Positions 1-10,409 of a stretch of DNA of 64,000 nt are shown here, piece after piece; the first letter of the stretch is position 1; the number at the start of each line of letters is the position of its first letter. A program made the position numbers and the translations under genes. Source of the DNA: Linnemannia elongata. Taxonomy: Eukaryota > Mortierellomycota > Mortierellomycetes > Mortierellales > Mortierellaceae. The stretch is from the NCBI GenBank assembly GCA_036320915.1, contig JAXBDG010000005.1, positions 992,001 through 1,056,000 of the forward strand, written 5' to 3'. The notes beneath the pieces were generated by a model. That model was not told the origin of the DNA. It searched no databases and saw nothing but the letters and a program-made list of their open reading frames with translations.

Positions 1-1368
1 AGTTCAAGACCAATGCGCCCATGAAGTACTCCGTCAAACCCGTGCTTGGTGTATTGGCCCCAGATGAGTCCATCAAGATCTTTGGTAAAAAAAAACGGCT
101 TTTTTAAATTTCTGTTCACCCACATTCACATTTCCAGGCATATATGCAAGGCGAGGCGTGAATGATAGGAAGAAAAAAACAACCTGCTGCGTGCAGATCT
201 ATCTTGTCCATCTCTCTCACATGTGGCAAATCCCTCTTGTTCCTCGATGCCTTTGCTCGCTCGGACAAATAGTTCGTTGTGACAATTGGATCAGCCCGCA
301 AGACAGATTCCTGCTTCAGTGCATTGTACTGAAGGACGACGAGGAAGCCAAGTCGATAGATTCTCGCAGCGTAAGTTTGTCATCCATCTCCACATCTCCA
401 TGCACAGTCCCTCATCCTAACCGTCTTTTCTCGTAATTGAAACATCTATTGTAACAACATCTTGTCCCATGTTTGTATTTTGATCCATCATACAGTGGAA
501 GTCGCTGGATCCGAAGAGGTTCATAGAATGTTACATCCCCTGCGTCTCCGTCTCCCCACTCTCAATACGAGACCCCGAAGACGACACCGGATCACTCTCC
601 TCTTCCTCAGCCACATCCTCCTCAACCACTACCACTATCTCCCCGCCCCTTCAAGCCATCGACCTATCCCGTCTGCCACCTCAACGGTCCCGTCAGCAAG
701 TCTTTGAACGCTGGCAATACTCTGAATCCATGCGCCCGACCGTTGTGTCGATCGGTGGTGTTGGACGTCGGCTATCGAACAGTTCTGCGGCTAGCACGAC
801 TTCGGCTGCGTCGACGTCTCCGGGGATATATCCGACGCTGTTTACACCCATTAATACGCCAAGGGGTTCGATGGACTATCACTTCCCAGCCAGTCCTACA
901 GCCTCGGATAGTGGGCATGGGAGTAGCAGTGGTCGATCGTCGAAACGGAACTCGGTCTCGTTGAACCCTTCGACTTTTCAGAGTGGTCCCAACCTCATCA
1001 CGTCAACTATTGCTGAAGAACCTGTTAGTACGGAATCACCCAACTACTCCCCCAACAACAACAACAACAACAACAACAACAAGTCGCTGTTGTCATCGTC
1101 GTCGTCGCCCGGAGCAATAATATCGCCAATGGCCTCACCACCATCATCATTGTCTACAGAAACAGCAGTGGTTGGGAGGAAGGTTCTGGAGAAGCTGGGG
1201 TTGTCAGAAGCTCATGCCTTGGAGGCACAATCAAGAATCATGCTGCTGTGGCAGTACACCCGGGGTCGGATCTTGGTGTTGTCGTTAGTCTGTCTGTTCT
1301 TTGGGGTGGTCCTGCCGCTCGCTCGATCTTCCTCTCATTGGGTCGCCGCAGGATCTTTATTCGCGTAA
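1..1368 (+). CDS. VAP/Scs2-like MSP-domain ER membrane protein (5' end outside window)
   Basis: Partial gene; exons about <1-84, 273-370 and 496-1368, joined in frame at GT-AG sites, giving the last 350 residues. The first two exons encode the second half of a major sperm protein domain: a FKTNAPMKYSVKP strand, then VRCDNWISPQDRFLLQ, which is the usual VAP core. After the third exon starts (WKSLDPKRFIECYIPC) comes a long Ser/Thr/Asn-rich linker with a run of about nine Asn near 1060-1080. The protein ends with a single hydrophobic segment (about 1267-1330) and a few residues, as expected of a tail-anchored protein. VAP family proteins sit in the ER membrane and recruit FFAT-motif proteins to contact sites. 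The long linker is unlike animal VAPs, which use a coiled coil. The start codon and first part of the MSP domain are cut off by the window edge. Confidence 0.85.
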
Positions 1369-1497
1369 CACCATCACCGAGGATGGAATGTATCTGTTCA
1401 ATGGACAAGGCTTGTTACTTTAGTGCTCGTTTAAAGGAAGGAGCAGCATCGACAAATGCTTTATGTTTATGGTCGTTTAACATCATTAAGTTCTGTA

Positions 1498-1503
1498 AAT
1501 AAA
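1498..1503 (+). terminator. AATAAA poly(A) signal of the VAP gene
   Basis: An AATAAA hexamer lies 130 bp after the VAP stop codon and is followed by an A-rich run. The end of the convergent exporter gene is only about 50 bp further on, so the two 3' UTRs may overlap. Confidence 0.5.
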
Positions 1504-1550
1504 TTAAAAAAAAAAATGCATATCATTATCATCTAAAGACCCCCACACCC

Positions 1551-4500
1551 CTACTCGGTATCGGCCTCCTCATCATCCTCAGAATCACTACTCTGCCCCC
1601 GCCCACGCCCAAAGATACTATTCCGCATCCTCGTCCCCATACTCATTTTGCGTCTCGGAACCACCACCTGCGACCTCGCCCGTCTCTCCGAGTCGAGCAT
1701 CCTCTCATCCAACCCTCCTCCAACTCCACCTAAAGCACCATCGGCGCTCAGAGCCTGCAAACCATGCAAAGACGTTGCCCCGCCCGTCATAGACCTTTCT
1801 TTCGGCGCGCGTGGCTGTCTCCTCCAGAGGTCACTACTACTATCGACCTCGATAATCTTGGAATCGAAATCGCGGCGGTCATAAAACTTTTTGCTGCTGG
1901 CCGTCTCTACCTCCAAGATCTCACGTTGGGACCCCGTGAATCCGGCTTCAGCGACTGCAGTATCGACGAATGAGTTGCTGCGCGAAGTACTGAACGGATG
2001 GTGGAGACTTGTATTGCTGGCTGCCGCCCCCGCCGTAACAGAGTCGTGGAGACTGGCCCTGCTCCGTTTCGTCTTCAAGGAAGCCATGCTCTGTTTCGGC
2101 TTTAGGGATGCCCTCTCTCCTCCTACTCCGCCGGCGATGCCTTGGGTCGTAGTGCCATGACTGAAAGATCGCTGGGCCATGCCGCCGTAGGGTCGTCTGG
2201 GTTGGGAGAGCGAGGTTGCAGAATGGATCGAGGTTCGACTCCTACTTGCCTCACGGTTTTGTCCTGCTACTCCCATTTCTCCTGCAACACTACCACCACC
2301 ACCAGTACCAATTCCAGCACCAATACTCGAACCCAGGTTCGACAAACCATGAGCATGGCTCCCATTACTGAACGCGCCAAAGAGACTGCTCTGCGAACTC
2401 GAGGACCGGACCAGACCTCCTCCTCCACCACCACCGACTCCAAACCCTGACCGGCGCGGCGAAGAAGAAGCCATAGACATTTGTGGGAAGATCGAGTCCC
2501 GATCCGCAAAATGACCATCCTGACCGCGATCCTCCAGCTCTTGATCGCCGTCGTGGAGGTGGAAGACTCCCTCCTGATGAACAACAAAATCCGGGTCCTC
2601 ATGTGGGTATTGTTGGTTAATACTCCTGTTATTGTCGCTGTTATCGTCCTCGTCGTCCTCGTCGTCGGATTCGCCTTGGACACGAATGTGGAATGGGAGG
2701 GGGATATCCTTGATTGCACGGAACTGACCACAATTGTTCAGGTGTTCGTTCTCCAGACGGAAAAAGTTCCACTGCCACCGCCTATTGCATTCATCAACAC
2801 ACGATATGAAAAAGATGCTGTTAGCACCGAGGGCGTATTACAAAATGTCAACAACGGACACAAAAAAAAAGGGGAGGGGGGAGACAATGTACCTGAGAAC
2901 CTCCAGAAAAGCCAAAGCAAAAGAAAGAAGCGTGACATTGACATTCATCGGGATCAGCCTCACAGTCCATGAAAACCGCCCCACAAAATCCAACACAATT
3001 GCCATATAGTAAACCCAGGTTCTCGAATAGACCAACTCCTGTCTCAGGAACGGATGTCCATTCGCGCCCCCGCCATTCTTGCCAAATCGGAACAAACCCC
3101 AATCCATATAGATATCCCAAGCAAAGGTGTAGCAGCTGGTGATGGTGGAGACAAAGATCCAGGCGGTTTTGAGTTGAGAGCCTCCATAGTGTCGGAATGA
3201 AAAGTAGACAAAAAGGTTGATGAGACTGGCAGTGTATTTCCCTGCGTTGACCAGGTGGGGGAACCATTCGAGCGTGTCGCGATATCGACGGAGGCATTGG
3301 AGGAAACGGAACCAGGCTGGTAGAGCTGTCAGAAATGGTGTTATCCACATGTGGCTTGTCGAGCATTGGTTGGCTACGTTGAGTAGTTTGGCAATCGTAC
3401 ACAAGTCAAAAGGTTAGCATGAGGACCACTTGAGCGAAGCAAACATTCATAAGAACGCGGAGATAAAATGCGCCACACGGACTTACCAAGGTCCTCCCAT
3501 TGCTCAGAGTAGGCGCACATAGCAAATTCGAACTGCTCAATCGAATACGAGAGTGAGTTCATTTCATCCGCCAAGAAGAAATCCCGAAACTCAACTCGAT
3601 AGTAACCACTCGCCAGAATACGCCCGATACTCGAGATGAACCAGCGACGTGCCGTGAAATGAGCGATCGGGAGAGGACAGAAAATGATTGCCGCTGTGAT
3701 CGACATAAGGATAAGAGGCCAGTATGCTGTCGCCACATGCTGCGTGAGCTTAGATCCAAAGTCGAGGTAGACTGCCAGCGTCAACAGCAGTATCAGCAGT
3801 ATCGGTAGCTAAGAAGCAAAGTGAGAGTTGGAGAGTGATACAGGAGTGAGCGCAGTTTCCTTAGATTGGTCCGCACTGAAAGCTGTCTATTTTGTTGTAT
3901 TCACTCACCTCAAAGTATTCATGATAGTCGAGGTTGTCTCTTGGGTCAAACTCAAAGATGAACTTGTAGTTGATCCTCGCCTTGGCCCAAACATACATGT
4001 TAATGCCAAAAAGGCATGCAAAGAGGAACGTGAGAAAGAGCCCTGCGTATACAAGCAGTAAACCATCCCAGTAGGGAACCTCGGCGGGAGTCTCGCTCGA
4101 GAACGCAGCCTGGAGTGCCTGAAACATCAATGGCGCCGCCAGTCCCATGTACATCCCGATCCTTGTTGTTGTAAAATGGTGCGTCTATGAGTTTCACCGA
4201 TTAGGAAAAGCACAAAAAGACACCATGAGTTTCTCAGTTTGAGCCTTAACCACTGCGTTCTGGAAAATTACAAATATATGAGGCATGGGCCCTTACCTGA
4301 TTCTTGGAGTCGGGTATCCTGAGTTTGGCCATACCCCGTCGTCGATGGCCCTTCTCAAATGTATCAATAAACAAATCTTCGGTCTCCTTGATGAGATCTT
4401 CGATCACACCCGAGGTCATGAAGTAGGCCGGCTTCAGTCGCGAGTTGATATAGGGCTTGGATCCCTTCCAACCAGCAGTCTTGTCAAACTTTTTTAAGAT

Positions 4501-6496
4501 CTTGGCGAACCCAGTATGGTTGAGGACCTTGTAGTTCTTGATCATCTCCAGACTTCGGTAAAACTCATACAGCGCAGCCTTGATCCTGGTCCGTGCCACC
4601 TTGTGGTTCAAGTATTGTCGCCGGTCTTCTTCTTCCTGGAGCTCCAGCTCTTCCTGATATGCCAGTGCATGTGCATCCAGGCCAGCCTTGCGATCAGTCC
4701 CAAATTGATTGTCGATGGGACTTCCCAATTTGCCGCCTTGTCCTCCGTTGAAAGTACCGACGGGAGTTAGACCCGACTTTTTGGAGCCCAGGGTCACGTC
4801 CTCTGTGACAGCAGTGTCGACCCTGATGAGATTATCAAACCCCTTCCTGACACGCGACCATTCCGCAGCGTACCATCCATGTTCAGCCTTTGCTCTTGCC
4901 TAGGAATAGAAGGGCCATTGGAGGGGCAAAGATGAGACAACTGCCAAAGGATAAAGTGGACAAGAGTAGATTCTTACTTAGTCGGGACAGATACACTCAT
5001 TACCATGTGGTCGTCATAACGGCGTTTCCATTGACTGGCGACAAAGAGCTGTTGTTGGATGACCTTGAGCTTTGTTACTGCCTCGAGCTCCTTTTCTACG
5101 GTTATTCAGAAGAAGAAGAGGGGTTGAGAAAATGTGGTTTCGAAGAAGTAACCGGCAATTGGAAATCAGTACAGAAGGGGGAGGGGTAAGAATAAAAGAT
5201 ATACAAGGAAAAAGGAGAGGGACGGTAGAGGAGGGATGAAAGAAATATTGTCACTGCATCGCTACATCACTGCATAGGGCACGATATCTCTCCTCTGTAG
5301 CATGGGAGGAGGATTGATCGACAAAAAAAAGTAACCAGATTGATCGTGCTTATTCGTTACCTTGATAGAAGCTGTTAACGAGTTCGAGCTGGGAGTCGAG
5401 GAACTTGAAGAAGGTTTGTTCTTCAGGAAGGAGCTGGTCAAGGATGTTATCTATTGAGTTGTCATCGACTTCAAGAAGAAGAATATGCAACCGAGAGAAG
5501 GAGAAAAAGAGAGATGTGCATGCATTGGAGGTTTTAGTGGACATAGCCATAAGGTTTAGATTCAGAAGATGCTTACACCACACCACACTCCGCTCAACTC
5601 AACGCTGAAAAAAAAAAAAAAAAAAAATGGTGCGCTGTTTTTTGATCACACGAGTAAAAATGAAGAAAGGACTATGCATAGGCTTGTGCATCCGTACACA
5701 CAAGTAAACAAAATAAATCATCTCCAAACAGGAACAACAATAAAACAAGGCGAGCCTCAACAGAAACAAGATTGCAGTAGTAAACGAACAAGAAAAGAGG
5801 AACGAAAGTAAAAGAAAAGAGTGCTGCACATTACTTACTCTGAATGGATCGGACACGAACTGGAATCTCGGAGGGGCCGATAATGGTAAACCGCTTGGAC
5901 AGGTTCTTCAACAGCTGTGAGCTCTGAGATCGGGCCGTTTGGCCAATGTGGAAGGCAGTCGACCCCAACGACTGTCGCAGGCCATCAAACTCCTTCCTCG
6001 GACGAACCGTCCTTGCCGATTCCTCGTCGTCATCATCTCCCTCTCCGCTCAAAGTCCGGCTTCCCAACGCTGACCGATTTTCATCCTCTTCCGCCAAAGG
6101 TCCGCGCGAGTTGGTTGTGCTAGTGTTAGTGTTGGTGGTCGAGGCGCCGAGAGGAGGGAGAAAAGTGATGGAGGAGTAATTTCGACCAGTCCCTCGCCTC
6201 CTCGACATGATGGGTGTCGATGCTGTTGAATCTGGCTCGATTGTTGTTGCTGGTGTTGTTGGAGGGAGAGAATGAGGATGAGAATGAGGATGTTGAATAA
6301 GGTTGGGGAGAGGGGAGTGGGTGTCTTGGAGGGCCTCGTGTGCTTCGTATGCTTCGAATGCCTGAGCAGCTTCGAGGTCGAGTTCGTCGAGGACGCGCTC
6401 GATGGCCTTGAGGTGCTTCTTGCCCTGCTTGTAGTTGATGTAGGCCTTTCTCCATTCAGGTACGACCTCGTCCTGAAGATATTTTGCAAATTTCAT
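1551..6496 (-). CDS. SYG1: SPX-EXS domain phosphate exporter/sensor (SYG1/XPR1 family)
   Basis: Eight exons, 6496-5839, 5468-5361, 5095-5004, 4899-4297, 4184-3909, 3808-3487, 3373-2893 and 2781-1551, join to 1256 residues. The N-terminus [20 protein letters not shown] and the basic helix [12 protein letters not shown] are a classic SPX start, which binds inositol pyrophosphates. The SPX domain carries a long Ser/Thr-rich insert and closes with [16 protein letters not shown] and ATKLK-like helices. The membrane part begins at [18 protein letters not shown]. The EXS domain follows, with [10 protein letters not shown] and the conserved end [17 protein letters not shown]. About 370 further residues form an acidic, then Ser/Gly-rich cytosolic tail. 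Family members export phosphate or signal phosphate status at the plasma membrane or endomembranes. Exon 2 has two in-frame acceptors 18 bp apart (first base 5468 or 5450). Confidence 0.93.
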
Positions 6497-6619
6497 GATT
6501 GCCTATGCTGTGTATGTGTGTGCGTCTGTGTGTGTTGGATGGTGTAAGAGTGGGGAGGGGATATCGATGCGAGTGAGAGGGGGGAGAGGGGGAATGAAAG
6601 TGGGAATGCAAGTGGGAAT

Positions 6620-6676
6620 GGAAAGGAGAGAGGAAGAGGGAAGAGGGAAGAGGGAAGAGGGAAGAGGGAAGAGGTC
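6620..6676. repeat. (GGAAGAG)n purine microsatellite
   Basis: Near-perfect tandem copies of a 7-base GGAAGAG unit upstream of the SPX-EXS gene. It lies in the likely 5' UTR or promoter of that minus-strand gene. Confidence 0.85.
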
Positions 6677-7455
6677 AAAGGGCTGAAAGGCAATGATGAG
6701 GAGGAGGAAGAGGGAGAGGAAAGAAGTTGATAAAAACGAGACAAAAATAAGAAAAAAAATACTTTGTGTGTTTCGATAGCCAAATCGAAAAACAACATAA
6801 ATAAAAAAAATGAGCGAGTTGCTGCTCGTGTGAGTGCAGTTGGAATGATGACAACTATGATGGCATAGGATCCGAGAGAGGAAGTAAAACGAGTGGAGTG
6901 CCAAAAGTTTTTTGTCGTGTGAGCAACTTTTTACGGCTAAGAAAGAAGGGGGTGTGGGTTGGAGAGGGAGAGAAAGAGGAAAAGAGGGAAGAGAAAGAGA
7001 GAATAGGGGTTGGAACACCCAGCAAGTCGACAGGTTGTTGTTGTTGGACAAAAGGACCCTCTAACTGCCTTGCAAAATGCAATTTCTACTGCTTGAAATG
7101 CTCACTGCTTTATATCGGGTACTTTTTTGTATTGTATTCTCGGAGGGAAAGGGAAAGGGAAGAGGGGATGGATGGGATGGATGTCGGGTGACAGGATTGA
7201 TTCAACACACTGCATGCGCACTGCACTTGGACATGGACTTGACAATGAAAGTTACTTGGTGTATGTACTAGACAACAGGGGTGGGGGCAGGGTCAGGATT
7301 TAGGACTCAGGGGTCAGGAACAAGGAAAAAACAAACAGCGGGATAATCAATCCCCGGACATAAGGATGTGGGATAGAATGATGGAGAGGATGTATAGTAG
7401 GAAAAAAAAGAAGAAAAATAGAAAGACCACTCTTCTTTTTATTTGTTTTCGTTTC

Positions 7456-7488
7456 TTTTTTTTTTTTTTTCACAACGGGGTTCTCTTA

Positions 7489-7520
<32 letters not shown>
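7456..7520. repeat. Two poly(T) tracts (15 and 30 nt)
   Basis: T runs at 7456-7470 and 7491-7520 separated by 20 bp. The 30-base run is the longest homopolymer in the window. Such dA:dT tracts exclude nucleosomes in fungal promoters; they could also be a remnant of a retroposed poly(A) tail, but no target-site duplication or coding remnant is visible. Confidence 0.8.
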
Positions 7521-7521
<1 letters not shown>

Positions 7522-8472
7522 TCGCCCCGTCAATTGCTCAGGACAACAAAAACAAAGAGAACAAACAAAATGCCCTGGAGCCAACTCAGTAGTGCTTATT
7601 TTGCCGCGAGCCAATCAGTTCGCGTCGTGGCGGTTGCCCTAAGTCCACGCTGAGTCCATGCTAGTCCCACGTGGCGACGGGCGACCCTCTCAGGGGAGGA
7701 GACAGGCAAGTGGGTGAGAGCGAAGAGGAAAGGTACATTGGAAAGGAATGAACAGGAGACGATCAAAGTTCGAACCCGTTTACTCAAAGGGAGAAGAAAT
7801 GGCGCATATCCAGTGCGAAATGAAACGGCACTAGGTAACAAGAGACGGCAACCTGGTCTGTCATCAATCACAGACACACCACCAGGATACCTCATTATAA
7901 AAAAAGTGGACGAAGCGGATCCAATATCCTGTATAATCCTGGAACCCTTATTTTCATATCCGCATAACATACCCATAGCAGCATACAGTGAAGTGGGATG
8001 ATGAAAACGATTCCATATCTGACCAAGATGTACCATTATCCCTTGCATCGCGCGATTCTTCTTCTTTTCTATCCACACTTCCCCCAATGGACCCTCGTCC
8101 CCATGGACAGTATCTTTCCTTGTCAGCGTGGATCAGATCCTTCACTTCTTCCTCATTCACCCCATCGACTCCTATCCTCTTTCTTCTCTCTTTAATTCCT
8201 CATACATACACCCATTCCTTCTTTTCAAGTTCTTTGAACTTCTCATTCCACTTACCCGCTCACTCTCATTCCCTCTCATTCTTCTCATTCACACTCATTA
8301 GCACTTCTCCACACCCAACAACTCACCTTCTTGTCTCTTCTCGCCTCTTTCAGGTTTCACTCAATCGCCCTTTCGTCTTCGCTTCACGTATTCATTCAGT
8401 AGTCATACTTGTTGATCGTCCTACGTCTTCTTTCGTCGACACCACTCAGCAGAGGCACCACCCAGCAGCCAC

Positions 8473-9698
8473 ATGGGAGGACTATGGGAGCGCTTCAAGC
8501 GCTGGTTCTTTCAGAGGTACAAGTTTACCCGGCAGAGCATCTTTTGGACCCTCTTCTGCATCATCGTCTTTGCCTTGACACTCTACTTTATGGTAAAAAA
8601 ATCCCGCTTCTTTAATTGTATTTGTTGCACAGACCAGCCATGTCCAATCCAATCGAAAACGTCGCTTGTGCTTCGTGCGAGTATGTCCACCTGTCAACTG
8701 TTCTCCCAATTGAGCCTCATTCTTCTCCAATAACAATAAAATAGAACGTCATGGCCAATGTCGCGTCGTACCTATCGCCCGACAACACCAAAGTACCCAA
8801 ACTGTCCGATCGACTTTTCGAAGCCATTCCTTCAATCCAACTCCTCTGGCTCACCGACCTCGCAGACGCCCTCCTGTTTGTGCCTACCATCCTTCTTGTC
8901 CTCACCCACTATCGACCTCTCTATCTCCTATGTAAGGTCTTGTTGACCTGGGCCCTCTGTAACCTGATGCGCATCACGACCGTCGCCATCACATCCTTCC
9001 CCGATCCACGCGATGGTTGCATGCATTCTGTCGGGGAATTCTTCACCACTTTCCTGCTGCACCGGTGTGGTGACTGCATGTTCAGTGGACACACCGTCAT
9101 CTTTGTAATCTCGGCACTCGTCTGGACAAGTCATGGTTATCATCGTTTTCCCAAGAGATACCGATGGCTGGCGTGGATCTGTATTATCTTTGTGTGGGCA
9201 TTGACCTTTGGATCTGCCATTATTGTGATTGCCAATCGCGCCCACTATACGGTTGATGTCTTGGTGGCGTTCTATGTAGCTGGAGGCAACTTTTACATCT
9301 GGACCTACATCTTCGACCGCTACATTGAGGAGAAGGGACGGCTCAAGGACCTTACGCACCCCTGGGGAGATGGGCCCGATCCAAGACCTCATGCCCAGGA
9401 ACGCGAACAAAAACGACAACTTCGAATGTCTACGGATGCAGAAAAGGCGGCGATGGCGGAACAACAGCCAGTGTCGGCATATCAGACAGGAGAGGTTCAG
9501 CTACAGTCAGTCTACACCGAGACAGGACAACCATCCAATAGCTATACTGATTCAGGACAACCAGCAACCAACCAACCTATCCACAACAACCAACAAGGGG
9601 AGGATCAGGGCAGGACACGGATAATCGAAGAGCAGCAATACCAAGACCAACCGATGCAACTACCTGGTGAAGTTTACACTCACCCAGAACGACAATAG
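8473..9698 (+). CDS. Sphingomyelin-synthase-like PAP2 family phosphotransferase
   Basis: Exons 8473-8592 and 8745-9698 encode 357 residues. The protein has several hydrophobic segments and the two signature motifs of the sphingomyelin synthase family: CGDCMFSGHT (residues 148-157, His156) and HYTVDV (His207, Asp211), which form the His-His-Asp triad. These enzymes move a phosphohead group from a phospholipid to ceramide in the Golgi or plasma membrane. The classical fungal inositolphosphorylceramide synthase AUR1 has a different motif (GAMPSLHSA-like), so this is a different branch; the head group cannot be read from sequence. A short N-terminal exon supplies the first membrane segment after a basic/aromatic stretch. 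The C-terminal 110 residues are hydrophilic and Gln-rich. The start is the first ATG in the frame and directly precedes the first membrane segment. Confidence 0.88.
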
Positions 9699-10409
9699 TG
9701 CCTTTGATTTTTTAGATACCAATACCACACAAATGAAAGGACAGCCATCTCAATCGATTCAAAACTTTTGCCCTTTTTTGTTCTGTGGTTTTTCGCTCTT
9801 CATCTTTTGATGTGCTGTGGTCCAGTGGACCTTGAGGCGAAAGTGAGAGAGTGCGCCTTGACCAACCAGTCGACCAGGCATAACCTGAGACTTGTTGTGG
9901 CAGATATTGGTGGCGAAGAGCAAGTTATTTTTAGATACACGTGACTCGCGAGAGTTGGCCATGTTCTGCGGTCTGCGAAAGAAAAAAAAAAAAAAAGTGC
10001 CTCGTTTGCGTGTGTGTGTGGGAGAAAGGGAGGGATATAGAGACAAGCAGACAGGTAAGCAGACAGAAGGCAGTGGCGTATGTGTGTTCGTGTGTGGGTA
10101 AGGGTGTCCTTTTTTGCTTTGCTTTGGGGAAGGGATGATCTCATTGCCCTCCTCTCTTTCTTCTTCTTATTCCTCTTCTTCTTCCTTTCACAACTTCACA
10201 ACTTACGTCTCTTTCTTGTATTCTCCTATTGTCTTTTATTTCCGCTTTCTCTCTCCCTCGTACCTTCGCTCCCCTCTCCAACCAGCCCTCTCGACAAAAA
10301 CCGTCACTCGCACCAGGAACATCGTTCTTTCGCGCACTCTCTCACTCACACCCCAGCACATCCTACAACTCACACCCACATCTTACACACATACACACTT
10401 TACACAACC
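9699..10409. other. Tandem intergenic region: SMS-like 3' UTR and MEF2-like promoter
   Basis: No gene is visible. It contains a CACGTG box near 9940, an A run, GT-rich DNA (10010-10090) and a long CT-rich block at about 10140-10300 just before the MADS gene start. The CT-rich block is the likely core promoter or 5' UTR. Confidence 0.55.

Larger units (their letters stand above)
6497..8472. other. Gene-free divergent interval between SYG1-like and SMS-like genes
   Basis: No open frame here resembles a protein. The half nearest the exporter is GA-rich on the plus strand, so it is CT-rich on the strand of that gene, which is common in fungal promoters. It also holds a (GGAAGAG)n tract and two long T runs. 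The right end (about 8160-8470) is CT-rich on the plus strand and is probably the promoter and 5' UTR of the sphingolipid enzyme gene. A palindromic CACGTG lies at 7668-7673. Confidence 0.6.

Noticed and set aside
7600..7800. Possible tRNA-like B-box (AGTTCGAACCC) near 7767
   Set aside because: No matching A-box or acceptor stem could be folded around it.
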